This document shows positions 16,788 to 25,445 of a stretch of 64,000 nt of DNA, in pieces. The stretch covers positions 25,549 to 89,548 of the forward strand of contig CAYQSU010000003.1 of the NCBI GenBank assembly GCA_964420325.1. The letters are read 5' to 3'. The notes under the pieces are model-generated. The model had not been told where the DNA came from, did not search any database, and saw nothing but the letters and a program-made list of their open reading frames with translations. This DNA is from CAYQSU01 sp964420325 (GTDB lineage: Bacteria; Pseudomonadota; Alphaproteobacteria; Rhodospirillales; Defluviicoccaceae). Each line of letters opens with the position of its first letter. Position 1 is the stretch's first letter. A program made the position numbers and the translations under genes.

Positions 16788-18382
16788 CCCGCTGGGCGAT
16801 GGTCGCCGACCTCAACCGCTGCGTCGGCTGCCAGACCTGCACCGCCGCCTGCAAGCATGCGAATGCCACCCTGCCGCAGGTTCAGTGGCGCAAGGTCTTG
16901 GACATCGAGTCCGGCGAGTTCCCCGACGTCCGCAGGACCTTCGTGCCGGTCGGCTGCATGCACTGCATCGACCCGCCGTGCATGCACGTCTGCCCCTCGA
17001 CCGCAACGGGGCGGCGGGCCGACGGCATCGTCTTCATCGACTACGACCTCTGCATCGGCTGCGCCTACTGCGCCGTCGCCTGCCCCTATCAGGCCCGCTA
17101 CAAGGTCGACAGGCCCCGCCCGGCTTACGGCTCGGCGATGATGAAGAGCGAAATCGAGCGCGAGGATCCGCGCCGCCTCGGCGTCGCCCAGAAGTGCACG
17201 TTCTGCTCGGACCGCGTCGATCTCGGGCTGGCCAGCGGCATGGTCCCGGGCGTCGATCCCGAGGCGACGCCGGCCTGCGTCAACGCCTGCATCGCCGACG
17301 CCCTGCACTTCGGCGATCTCGACGACGCCGAGAGCAACGTCTCCCGACTCTTGCGCGGCCACAAGCATTTCCACATGCACACGGAACTCGCCACCCGGCC
17401 CGGCTTCTTCTATCTCTGGGACAAGGCGGACGGGGACGGCGACGGCGGGGATCACTCGGCCGACCCGATCCCGATCGCGGCGGGGTCGGGCGGGCTCGCC
17501 AAGGGCATCGCCCCCTGGCTGCAGCAGCACTGGGACTGGCGCGCCGCCGGCAATTTCATGTGCGGCGGTTCCGGCACCGGCCTCGCCGCGTTCGCCGCGG
17601 CGGCCGCCGTTGCCGGCGCCTCGTTCACGCCTCTGGGCCTCGCCTCGCTCGGGCTCGTCGGCCTCGGGCTGTTCCTGGTGTGGCTCGAGATCGGCCGCCC
17701 GTGGCGGTTCATCAACGTCCTGTTCAACCCCAAGACTTCGTGGATGACGCGGGAGGCGATGGCCGGCCTGCCGTTCTTCGCCGTCGGACTCGCCGCAGTG
17801 TGGTTCGATACGGCGCCGCTCGCCGTCGTCGCCGCCGCCATCGGCCTCGCCTTCCTCTACTGCCAGGCGCGCCTCGTCCAGGCGTCCACGGGCATCCCAG
17901 CCTGGCGCCATCCGCGCGCCGTGCCGCTTCTGGTCGTGACCGGACTCGCCGAGGGCGGCGGCCTGCTCATGGTGGCGTCGCTCTTGCTGCCCGACGTCGC
18001 CGTCCTGATGCCGGCGCCAGCCATCGCCCTGTTGGTGCTGATCCTCCTCCGCTTCGTCGCCTGGAGCGCCTACCATCGGGCGCTCAGGCGCGAAGGGGCG
18101 CCGACGGAAACGCTAAAGGCGCTGGCGCGCCTCGCGCTGCCGCTCGCCATCGTCGGGCACTCCCTGCCGACGGCCCTCATTCTGATCGGCTTTGTCGCCG
18201 GCGGCCTCGCACCGGCGTGCTTCGCCCTGGCTGGGCTGGTCGCTTTCCTCGGCGGCTGGCTGTTCAAGTTCGCCCTGATCACCCGCGCCGGCTTCAACCA
18301 GGGCTTCGCCATCGTCCGCACGCCGGCGCGCGGTGCCGGCGAGAGCGGACCCGGAATCAAACCGGGGTGGGAGGTCGCGTGA
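16784..18382 (+). CDS. Fused Fe-S electron-transfer and membrane-anchor subunit (PadC-PadD fusion)
   Basis: 532 residues from GTG 16784, which overlaps the padB stop by four bases. Residues 1-210 hold four [4Fe-4S] motifs in DmsB/NrfC order: CVGCQTCTAAC, CMHCIDPPCMHVCP, CIGCAYCAVACP, and CTFC with ACVNAC. After a linker rich in Asp/Gly (about 215-245), residues 265-515 form about eight hydrophobic helices of a DmsC/NrfD-like quinone-side anchor. It would carry electrons from the molybdenum subunit to the quinone pool. In Thauera the two parts are, from memory, separate genes padC and padD; here they are one polypeptide with no internal stop. Downstream iorA again overlaps by GTGA. Confidence 0.82.
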   Translation: MTRWAMVADLNRCVGCQTCTAACKHANATLPQVQWRKVLDIESGEFPDVRRTFVPVGCMHCIDPPCMHVCPSTATGRRADGIVFIDYDLCIGCAYCAVACPYQARYKVDRPRPAYGSAMMKSEIEREDPRRLGVAQKCTFCSDRVDLGLASGMVPGVDPEATPACVNACIADALHFGDLDDAESNVSRLLRGHKHFHMHTELATRPGFFYLWDKADGDGDGGDHSADPIPIAAGSGGLAKGIAPWLQQHWDWRAAGNFMCGGSGTGLAAFAAAAAVAGASFTPLGLASLGLVGLGLFLVWLEIGRPWRFINVLFNPKTSWMTREAMAGLPFFAVGLAAVWFDTAPLAVVAAAIGLAFLYCQARLVQASTGIPAWRHPRAVPLLVVTGLAEGGGLLMVASLLLPDVAVLMPAPAIALLVLILLRFVAWSAYHRALRREGAPTETLKALARLALPLAIVGHSLPTALILIGFVAGGLAPACFALAGLVAFLGGWLFKFALITRAGFNQGFAIVRTPARGAGESGPGIKPGWEVA

Positions 18383-20553
18383 CCTTGCTCGCCCGCGTCC
18401 ACGGGCGGGCCGGACCGATCGGCGCCTCCGGGATGGAACGGTCGTTCGCCGACGACGTCGCCAAGCTCACGCTGGGCGAGGGCGAGGTGTTCCACGGCGA
18501 GGCCATCCTCGCCGTCACCAAGGCGCTGTTGCAGGCCGGCGTCGCCTATGTCGGCGGCTATCCCGGGGCGCCGGTCTCCCATCTCATGGACGTCCTGGCC
18601 GAGGCCCGCGACCGCGTGCTCGAGCCCTTGGGCGTGCAGTTCGAGGCGTCGGCCAGCGAGGCCGGGGCCGCCGCCCTGCTCGGCGCCTCGATCCACTATC
18701 CGCTGCGCGGCGCCGTCACCTGGAAATCGATCGTCGGCACCAACGTCGCCTCCGATGCGCTCTCCAACCTGGCGTCGGCCGGGGTGACCGGCGGCGCCGT
18801 GATCATCGTCGGCGAGGACTATGGCGAAGGCGCCAGCGTCATCCAGGAACGCACCCACGCCACCGCGCTCAAGTCGACGATCCCGCTCATCGACCCGCGC
18901 TACCACCTGCCGACCCTGGTCCGCCTGATCGAGTCCGGCTTCGAGCTGTCCGAGAGCTGCCACCTGCCGGTGATGCTGGGCCTCCGCATCCGGGCGGCCC
19001 ATATGACCGGCTCGTTCGTCTGCCGCAACAACCGCCCGCCCCCGTTCGGCGCCCGCCGTCCCCTGCCGCAGGCCGCTTACGACTATGACCGTATCGTCCT
19101 GCCGCCATCGACCTACATGCAGGAAAAGCAGAAGTTCGCCGAGCGGCTACCGGCGGCACGCCGCTTCATCGTCGAGCATGGCCTCAACGAGGTCTCTGCC
19201 GGCGACGGCCGCCGCTGCGGGATCCTGCTCCAGGGCGGAACCCATGGCACCGTCTTGCGCGCGCTGCGCCTGCTCGGGGCCGCCGACGCCTTCGGTGCAA
19301 CCCCGCTTCCGCTCCTCGTCCTCAACGTCATCCATCCCCTTGTGCCGGAGCAGATCGCGGGCTTCCTCGCCGGCAAGGACAGCGTGCTGGTCGTCGAGGA
19401 GGGCAACCCGCCGTTCATCGAGCAGCAGGTCCGAGCGCTCGCCCACGAGCGCGGCCTCGCCTGCCGGGTGCGCGGCAAGGACCTCCTGCCCGAGGCCGGC
19501 GAGTACGTCGCCGATGTCGTCCGCGCTGGCCTCGCCGCATACCTTGCGGAGGCCGACCCGGCGCTCGGCGGCGCGGCCGTCCGCCGCTGGCGATCAACAG
19601 AGAAACGGACGGCGGCGGCCCGCCTGCGGCTCGAGGCCGCGCCGCCGCCGCGCCCGCCCAGCTTCTGCACCGGCTGCCCGGAGCGGCCGGTGTTCACCGC
19701 CCTCAAGCTCCTCCAGCGCGAGCGGGGGCCGCTGCACATCTCGTCCGACATCGGCTGCAACACCTTCTCGACGCTGCCGCCGTTCAACATGGGCTCGACC
19801 GTGCTCGGCTACGGCATGAGCCTCGCCAGCGGCGGCGCCGTCGGCCCGGCGCTCGGCCAGCCGACCGTCGCGGTGATGGGCGACGGCGGCTTCTGGCACA
19901 ACGGCCTCGTCAGCGGCGCCGTCAACGCCCGGTGGAACGGCCACGATGCCGTTCTGATCGTGCTCGAGAACGGCTACGCCTCGGCGACCGGCCAGCAGCA
20001 CGTGCCCTCGACCGGCTCGACGCCCTGGGGCCGGCCGGTGCGGGTGTCGATCGAGCGCACGCTCAGGGCGATCGGCGTCGACTGGGTCCGCCGCGTCCAC
20101 GCCTACGACGTCGCCCGCACGCTGAGGATCCTTCGCCAAGCCCTCGACCGGCGCGGTCGGGGGCTCAGGGTCGTCATCTCCGACGCCGAATGCATGCTGG
20201 CGAAGCAGCGGCGCCAGCGGCGCCTCGACGCCGACCGCGCCCGGGCGGGGAGGCCCGTGGCGAAGGCCCGCTACGGCGTTGACGAGGACGTTTGCGTCGG
20301 CGACCACTCGTGCATGCGCCTCAGCGGCTGCCCGTCGCTGACCCTGCGGGCCGCGCGCGATCCATTGAAGGACGGGCCGACGGCGACGGTCGATCCCGAC
20401 TGCGTGGCCTGCAACCTGTGCGGCGAGGTGGCGCAGGCAGCCAAGCTCTGCCCGTCGTTCTACAAGGCCACCGGCGTCCTCAACCCGACCCGGTGGCAGT
20501 CGCTCCGCGCCCGGCTCAATCGGGGCGTGATGGCGGCCCTCGGCGCGCGGTGA
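18379..20553 (+). CDS. iorA: Indolepyruvate/arylpyruvate ferredoxin oxidoreductase alpha subunit-like (IorA-type)
   Basis: 724 residues from GTG 18379 (overlap GTGA, GGGAGGT just upstream); ATG 18433 is an alternative. The N-terminal pyrimidine-binding domain has VGGYPGAPVSHLMDVL and EASASEAGAAALLG. The TPP domain has SDIGCNTFSTLPPFNMGS and the Mg/TPP motif MGDGGFWHNGL with LENGYAS. The C-terminal ferredoxin-like domain has CVGDHSCMRLSGC and CVACNLCGEVAQAAKLCP. It decarboxylates an aryl-2-oxoacid with CoA and reduces ferredoxin. With PadB-like genes upstream it could convert phenylglyoxylate to benzoyl-CoA or phenylpyruvate to phenylacetyl-CoA; sequence cannot decide which. Confidence 0.85.
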   Translation: MTLLARVHGRAGPIGASGMERSFADDVAKLTLGEGEVFHGEAILAVTKALLQAGVAYVGGYPGAPVSHLMDVLAEARDRVLEPLGVQFEASASEAGAAALLGASIHYPLRGAVTWKSIVGTNVASDALSNLASAGVTGGAVIIVGEDYGEGASVIQERTHATALKSTIPLIDPRYHLPTLVRLIESGFELSESCHLPVMLGLRIRAAHMTGSFVCRNNRPPPFGARRPLPQAAYDYDRIVLPPSTYMQEKQKFAERLPAARRFIVEHGLNEVSAGDGRRCGILLQGGTHGTVLRALRLLGAADAFGATPLPLLVLNVIHPLVPEQIAGFLAGKDSVLVVEEGNPPFIEQQVRALAHERGLACRVRGKDLLPEAGEYVADVVRAGLAAYLAEADPALGGAAVRRWRSTEKRTAAARLRLEAAPPPRPPSFCTGCPERPVFTALKLLQRERGPLHISSDIGCNTFSTLPPFNMGSTVLGYGMSLASGGAVGPALGQPTVAVMGDGGFWHNGLVSGAVNARWNGHDAVLIVLENGYASATGQQHVPSTGSTPWGRPVRVSIERTLRAIGVDWVRRVHAYDVARTLRILRQALDRRGRGLRVVISDAECMLAKQRRQRRLDADRARAGRPVAKARYGVDEDVCVGDHSCMRLSGCPSLTLRAARDPLKDGPTATVDPDCVACNLCGEVAQAAKLCPSFYKATGVLNPTRWQSLRARLNRGVMAALGAR

Positions 20554-21975
20554 CCGTTGACCGTCCGATCTGCGTGCTGATCTCCGCGCTCGGCGGCCAG
20601 GGCGGCGGCGTCCTCGCCGACTGGCTCGTCGCCGCGGCCCGGACGGACGGTTTCCCCGCGCAGGCCACGTCGATCCCCGGCGTCGCCCAGCGGACCGGCG
20701 CCACCACGTACTACTTCGAGGTCTTTCCCGACCGCACCCCGCCCGCGGACCCGGTGTTCTCGCTGTTTCCGAGCGCAGGCGACGTCGACCTCGTCGCCGC
20801 CCTGGAGCCGACCGAGGCCGCGCGCGCCCTAGCTCTCGGCTTCGTCGGCGCAACCACCACCGTGGTCACCACCCGCGAGCGCGTCTTTTCCGCCGCCGAG
20901 AAGATGGTCGCCGGCGACGGCACGATCGCCGCGGCGCCGGTGCTCGCCGCACTCGCCGGCGCCAGCCGCACGCTGATCGACCTGGACGTGCGGGACCTGG
21001 CGAGGCGCGCCCGCTCGCAGGCCAACGCCGTGCTGCTCGGCGCCGTTGCCGAGACCGGCGTGCTTCCCCTGGGCGTCGCCGCATTCCGGGCGGCGATCGC
21101 CGGCGCCGGGGTCGCGGTCGAGGCCAACCTCGCCGGCTTCGACGCCGGCCGGCGCGCGGCCGGGGAGGCAGTTCGAGCGAGGGCCGCCCCCGATCCTCTC
21201 GTCTTCGAGGCGGCGCCGCCGGCGTTCGCGAACGCGCTCGCGGAGCTTCCGGCCGCGGTGCGGGCGATGGCGGCCCATGGCATCGCCCGCCTGATCGACT
21301 TTCAGGACCCAGCCTACGCCAGGCTCTACCTCGACCGGCTGAAACCGTTCGTCGCTGCCGACGACGAGGATGGCCTGCCGCTCGCCAACGCCGTCGCCCG
21401 CCGGCTGGCGGTGTGGATGGCGTTCGAGGACGTGATCCGGGTGGCGCAGCTGAAGACGCGTCCGGGGCGATTGGCGCGAATCCGCGGCGAGGTCGCCGTC
21501 GCCGCGGACGCCCCGTTCGCGGTCGTCGATTTCCTCAAGCCCGGCCGCGAGGAGCTGGAGGGATTGCTGCCGGCGGTGCTGACCCGTCTGCTGCCGCCGC
21601 CGAAACGGACGTCGGCCGGCAGAGGCCTGGCGCTGCGCGTGAAGACGAGCGCGCCCGCGGGCTTCCTCGCCTTCCGGACGCTGGCGGCGCTGCGGCGATG
21701 GCGGCGGCGCACCGTCCGCTTCGCCCGCGAGCAGGCGGCGATCGAGCAGTGGCTCGCCCGCTGCCGCCCGCCGCGACCCGGCGCTCGCTCGCGACACCGC
21801 CGAGCTCGCGGTTTGGGCCCGCGGCTACGGCGATGTCCGCGCCCGCGGCCTCAGGCGTCTTGCCATCCTCTTCGCCGATTTCGAGCGCCGCCTCCAAGAG
21901 AGCCCTGCCGCCGCTGCCGCCGCCGTTCGTGCCGCCCTTGCCGCCGCTTCCGCGGATCCCGATTCCGAGCCGTGA
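20550..21975 (+). CDS. iorB: Indolepyruvate oxidoreductase beta subunit-like (IorB-type), with apparent frameshift near 21757
   Basis: Begins GTG 20550 (overlap GTGA) with SALGGQGGGVLADWL, then GVAQRTGATTYYFEV, the gamma-domain signature of IorB. The frame reads well to AIEQWLARC at about 21762 and then becomes Arg/Pro-rich nonsense running over the convergent ATPase gene to 22070. One base forward, the sequence resumes as DPALARDTAELAVWARGYGD and RARGLRRLAILFADFERRL, matching the family C-terminus, and stops at 21975. Deleting one C from the CCC at 21757-21759 restores WLAAAARRDPALA. So either a real frameshift, or a base-call error, lies there. The C-terminal 65 residues would be lost if real. 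Confidence 0.75.
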
Positions 21976-21993
21976 GGTCGGACACTCGACCGA

Positions 21994-24780
21994 TCAGTCC
22001 GGCGGTCGCCCGCCCTCCTCCGGCGCCAACCGCCGTCGCCACCACTTCTCGATGCCGATCACCGGCATGATCACGGCGGCGACGGCCGCGGCCTCGAGCC
22101 ACGACATGAGCCCCAGCGGGGTCGAGCCGAAGATCCTGTTCATCACTGGCAGATAGACGAAGGCGAGCTGAAGGGCGAGAACGACGGCGATGCCGATGTA
22201 GATCCAGAGATTGATCCACAGCCCGATGTGGAGCACGGAGTCCTTCAGGGACCTGCAGTTGAGGAGGTAGAAGACCTGGAACAGGATCACCGTCGTCACC
22301 GCGCCGGTCTGCGCCTCGGCGTAGTTCCGGCCGGTGGTGCCGGCGGCAGCGGGGGCGTCATACTCGACGAGGAACAAGCCGACCGCACCCGCCGCCATCA
22401 GCAGCGCGACCACCACCGTCCGCGTGATGACGAACGGGCTGAGGATCGGTGCGTCCGGCGGCCGTGGCGGACGCGCCATCAGGTTCGGCTCCATCGCCTC
22501 CATCGCCAGCGGCAGCGCGAGCGCGACGGCAGCGACCAGGTTGATCCACAGGATCTGCACCGGCCGCATCGGCAGCAGGGCCTCGCCGTCGACGACCGGG
22601 AAGAATGCGACGGCGACCGTCATGATGACGGCGAGGCCGAGGTTGGTCGGCAGAACGAAGGCCAGCGCCTTGACGAGGTTGTCGTAGACGCGCCGCCCCT
22701 CCTCCACCGCCGCCCGGATCGAGGCGAAGTTGTCGTCGGCCAGCACCATGTCGGCCGCTTCCTTGGAGACCGCGGTGCCGGTGATGCCCATGGCGATGCC
22801 GATGTCGGCCTGCTTCAGTGCCGGCGCGTCATTGACGCCGTCGCCGGTCATTGCCGCGATATGCCCTTCGGCCTGCAGAGCCCGCACCAGGTCGAGCTTG
22901 TGCTCGGGCGCGACGCGGGCGAAGACGTTGTGCCGCACCACGGCCCGGCGCAGCTCGTCGGTAGTCAACCGGCCGATATCGGCGCCGGTCAGCACGCCAC
23001 CGTCGGCACCGACGAGACCGAGGGCCTCGCCCACGGCACGCGCCGTCTCCTTGTGGTCGCCGGTGATCATCTTGACGCTGATGCCGGCGTCCTGGCAGGC
23101 GCGCACGGCGGCGATCGCCTCGGGGCGGGGCGGATCGATCATTCCCTGGAGTCCCAGGAACACGAAGCCTCCCTTGAGATCGTCCCCGAGCCCATCCACC
23201 GGTGCCTGCAAGCGGCGGAGGGCGAAGGCAAGAACGCGCATGCCTTCCGCGGCGATCTGCGTCACCGACCGGTTGACCCGCTCGCGGAAGCCGTCGTCGT
23301 CGCCGCCCCTGCCGTCGCAGCGTTGGACCACGACCTCGGGCGCGCCCTTGAGAAAGACGAGCTGCTGGCCGCCCTCGGTCTCGTGCAGGGTGGCCATGAA
23401 CTGCCGCTCGGACTCGAACGGAATGGCGTCGATGCGGCGGTATTGCAGACGCAGCGACTCGACGTCGATGCCAAGCTTCTCGGCGGCGACCACCAGCGCG
23501 CCTTCTGTTGGATCGCCGGCGACCTGCCAGCCGCTCTCGCCCCTGACGAGAACCGCATCGTTGCAGAGCGCGCCGGCGACCACGAGGTCACCAACCGGTT
23601 CGGGCACTGACGTGACCGGCTCACCCTCGCCGTCCCTCAACTCGCCCTCCGGGGCGTAGCCGATGCCGCCCAGGCGGTAAGTATCCTCGGGCGTCCACAG
23701 CACCTGCACCGTCATCTCGTTGCGCGTCAGCGTTCCGGTCTTGTCGGAGCAGATCACCGTCGTCGAGCCAAGGGTTTCCACCGCCGGCAGCTTCCGGACG
23801 ATGGCACGCCGCCTGGCCATGCGCTGGACGCCGATGGCGAGCGCGATGGTGACGATCGCCGGCAGCCCCTCCGGGATCGCCGCCACCGCCAGCGTGACGG
23901 CGGCGAGGATGGCATCGCCGAGCGGATAGCCGCGCGCGAGCCCGAGACCGAACAGGGCGAGGGAGACGACGACGATCGCGATCGCGATCCATTTGGCGAT
24001 GACGGCGAGCTTGCGGGTGAGCGGCGTCTCCAGGCCCGCCGTCTCGCCCAGCATCCGCGAGATGCGGCCGAGCTCGGTGTGAACGCCGGTCGCCACCACC
24101 ACCGCCTTCCCCGTGCCGCCGGTGACCAAGGTGCCGCTGAAGGCCATGCCGCGCCGGTCGCCGACGACGGCGTCCGCGCCGACTGTCTCCACCGTCTTCT
24201 CGACCGGCACCGACTCGCCGGTCAGCGCCGCCTCCTCGATGGTCAGGCCGCGCGCCGCCAGAAGCCTCAAGTCGGCAGGGACCTTGTCGCCGGACTGGAC
24301 GAGGACGATGTCACCGGGAACGAGTTCGACCGTCGGCACCAGCTGCTTCCGCCCGTCCCTCAGCATCGTCGCCTGAGACGGCACCATGGCGGTCAGCGCC
24401 TTGATCGCCTTGGAGGCGCGGAATTCCTGGATGAATCCGATGATGGCATTGACCACGACCACGCCGCCGATCACCAGGCCGTCGAGCACCTTTCCCGTCG
24501 CCATCGCCAGCGCCGTCGACGCGATGAGCACATAGATCAGCGGGTCCCGCACCTGACTGATCAGGATGCGCAGCGCCTCATGGCCGCCGTCGGCCGGCAG
24601 CGCGTTGGGGCCATAGGTGGCGAGGCGGCGGCCGGCCTCCTCGCCGCTGAGGCCTGCCTCCCGGGAGTCGAGCGCCGCCAGCACGTCCTTCGCCGCCATC
24701 GCGTGCCAGGCCATGCCGTCGGCATCGCCCGTTCCCGGATGCGGTGGCGAGGCGGAGGCGTTCAAAGATGCGTCGGCCAT
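21994..24780 (-). CDS. Cation-transporting P-type ATPase (P2-like, HAD-IC family)
   Basis: 928 residues with all catalytic motifs: TGESVPVEK (A domain), PEGLP in M4, DKTGTLT phosphorylation site, TGDGVNDAPALKQADIG hinge. N-terminal cation ATPase domain (AGRRLATYGPNALP), about ten membrane helices. M5 reads LPTNLGLAVIMTVAVAFF and M6 ILWINLVAAVALALPLA, so the acidic residues that bind Ca2+ in SERCA M5/M6 are absent. The ion is therefore uncertain; CtpF-like bacterial pumps share this pattern. It lies between the two oxidoreductase units of the island, converging with iorB and 125 bases after the rubrerythrin-like gene on the same strand. A metabolic link is not evident. Confidence 0.88.
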   Translation of the reverse strand: MADASLNASASPPHPGTGDADGMAWHAMAAKDVLAALDSREAGLSGEEAGRRLATYGPNALPADGGHEALRILISQVRDPLIYVLIASTALAMATGKVLDGLVIGGVVVVNAIIGFIQEFRASKAIKALTAMVPSQATMLRDGRKQLVPTVELVPGDIVLVQSGDKVPADLRLLAARGLTIEEAALTGESVPVEKTVETVGADAVVGDRRGMAFSGTLVTGGTGKAVVVATGVHTELGRISRMLGETAGLETPLTRKLAVIAKWIAIAIVVVSLALFGLGLARGYPLGDAILAAVTLAVAAIPEGLPAIVTIALAIGVQRMARRRAIVRKLPAVETLGSTTVICSDKTGTLTRNEMTVQVLWTPEDTYRLGGIGYAPEGELRDGEGEPVTSVPEPVGDLVVAGALCNDAVLVRGESGWQVAGDPTEGALVVAAEKLGIDVESLRLQYRRIDAIPFESERQFMATLHETEGGQQLVFLKGAPEVVVQRCDGRGGDDDGFRERVNRSVTQIAAEGMRVLAFALRRLQAPVDGLGDDLKGGFVFLGLQGMIDPPRPEAIAAVRACQDAGISVKMITGDHKETARAVGEALGLVGADGGVLTGADIGRLTTDELRRAVVRHNVFARVAPEHKLDLVRALQAEGHIAAMTGDGVNDAPALKQADIGIAMGITGTAVSKEAADMVLADDNFASIRAAVEEGRRVYDNLVKALAFVLPTNLGLAVIMTVAVAFFPVVDGEALLPMRPVQILWINLVAAVALALPLAMEAMEPNLMARPPRPPDAPILSPFVITRTVVVALLMAAGAVGLFLVEYDAPAAAGTTGRNYAEAQTGAVTTVILFQVFYLLNCRSLKDSVLHIGLWINLWIYIGIAVVLALQLAFVYLPVMNRIFGSTPLGLMSWLEAAAVAAVIMPVIGIEKWWRRRLAPEEGGRPPD

Positions 24781-24905
24781 GACAAGGGATGGGGGCGGTA
24801 ACGCGGTTCAGTCGGAGGTTGCGCCGGAGCTTCCGCATCTGGGGAGGCGCCGTCAAGGCCGACGCATCCGCCGCCTCTCCGGGCAACGGATGCGGCGGCA
24901 GCGGC

Positions 24906-25445
24906 CTACGGCGCCGAGCCGGAGCCTGCGGGATCGGGATCGAACGACCAGGACTCGTCCGGGGACCGGTGGCGGTCGAGCTCCCGCTCGACCAGCCGGA
25001 CATGTTCCTCCTCCTCGGCGGCAAACGCCTCGGCCGCCGCCCGCACCTCGGCATTCTCGGCCGTTCTCGCCACGCCATCGAAGAAGGCGAAGGCGCGCTG
25101 TTCCGCCTTCAGTGCCAGCTTGAGCGCGTGCCACGGCGTCATCAGATAGTGGGCGTCGCCGAAATCGACCGTCTCCGGGCCCTCCACGCCCGGCCACTCG
25201 ACCTCGAACAGTCCCGGCGTCGGAGCACCGATGCCGGCGAGGCGCTCGGCGATCTCGGCCGCATGCTTGCCTTCGATGGCAGCCAGCTTGCGGAACAGCG
25301 CCGCGACATCAGGGTTGTTGTGGACCTCCATCTGATCGGCGAGCATGGCATAGCGCTCTTCGGCGTCGGCCTCGAGCCGATAGGCGAAAGCGAGAAGCTC
25401 GGCCGGGCCGCCGATCGCCGGCCTGTCGTCGCCGCCCGCGCTCAC
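24906..25445 (-). CDS. Rubrerythrin/ferritin-like diiron domain protein
   Basis: 179 residues from GTG 25445, overlapping the korB stop by four bases (GTGA). Two helix pairs carry diiron-type ligands: EADAEERY and IEGKHAAE (about 25-65), then LKAEQRAFAFFDGV and AAEEEEHVRLVE (about 120-160). There is no rubredoxin domain or signal peptide. Coupling to korBA suggests protection of the oxygen-sensitive 2-oxoacid:ferredoxin oxidoreductase from peroxide or oxygen, or an electron-transfer role; this is inference. The last stretch, WSFDPDPAGSGSAP, is a disordered tail. The longer open frame upstream is a shadow of korB. Confidence 0.8.
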   Translation of the reverse strand: MSAGGDDRPAIGGPAELLAFAYRLEADAEERYAMLADQMEVHNNPDVAALFRKLAAIEGKHAAEIAERLAGIGAPTPGLFEVEWPGVEGPETVDFGDAHYLMTPWHALKLALKAEQRAFAFFDGVARTAENAEVRAAAEAFAAEEEEHVRLVERELDRHRSPDESWSFDPDPAGSGSAP

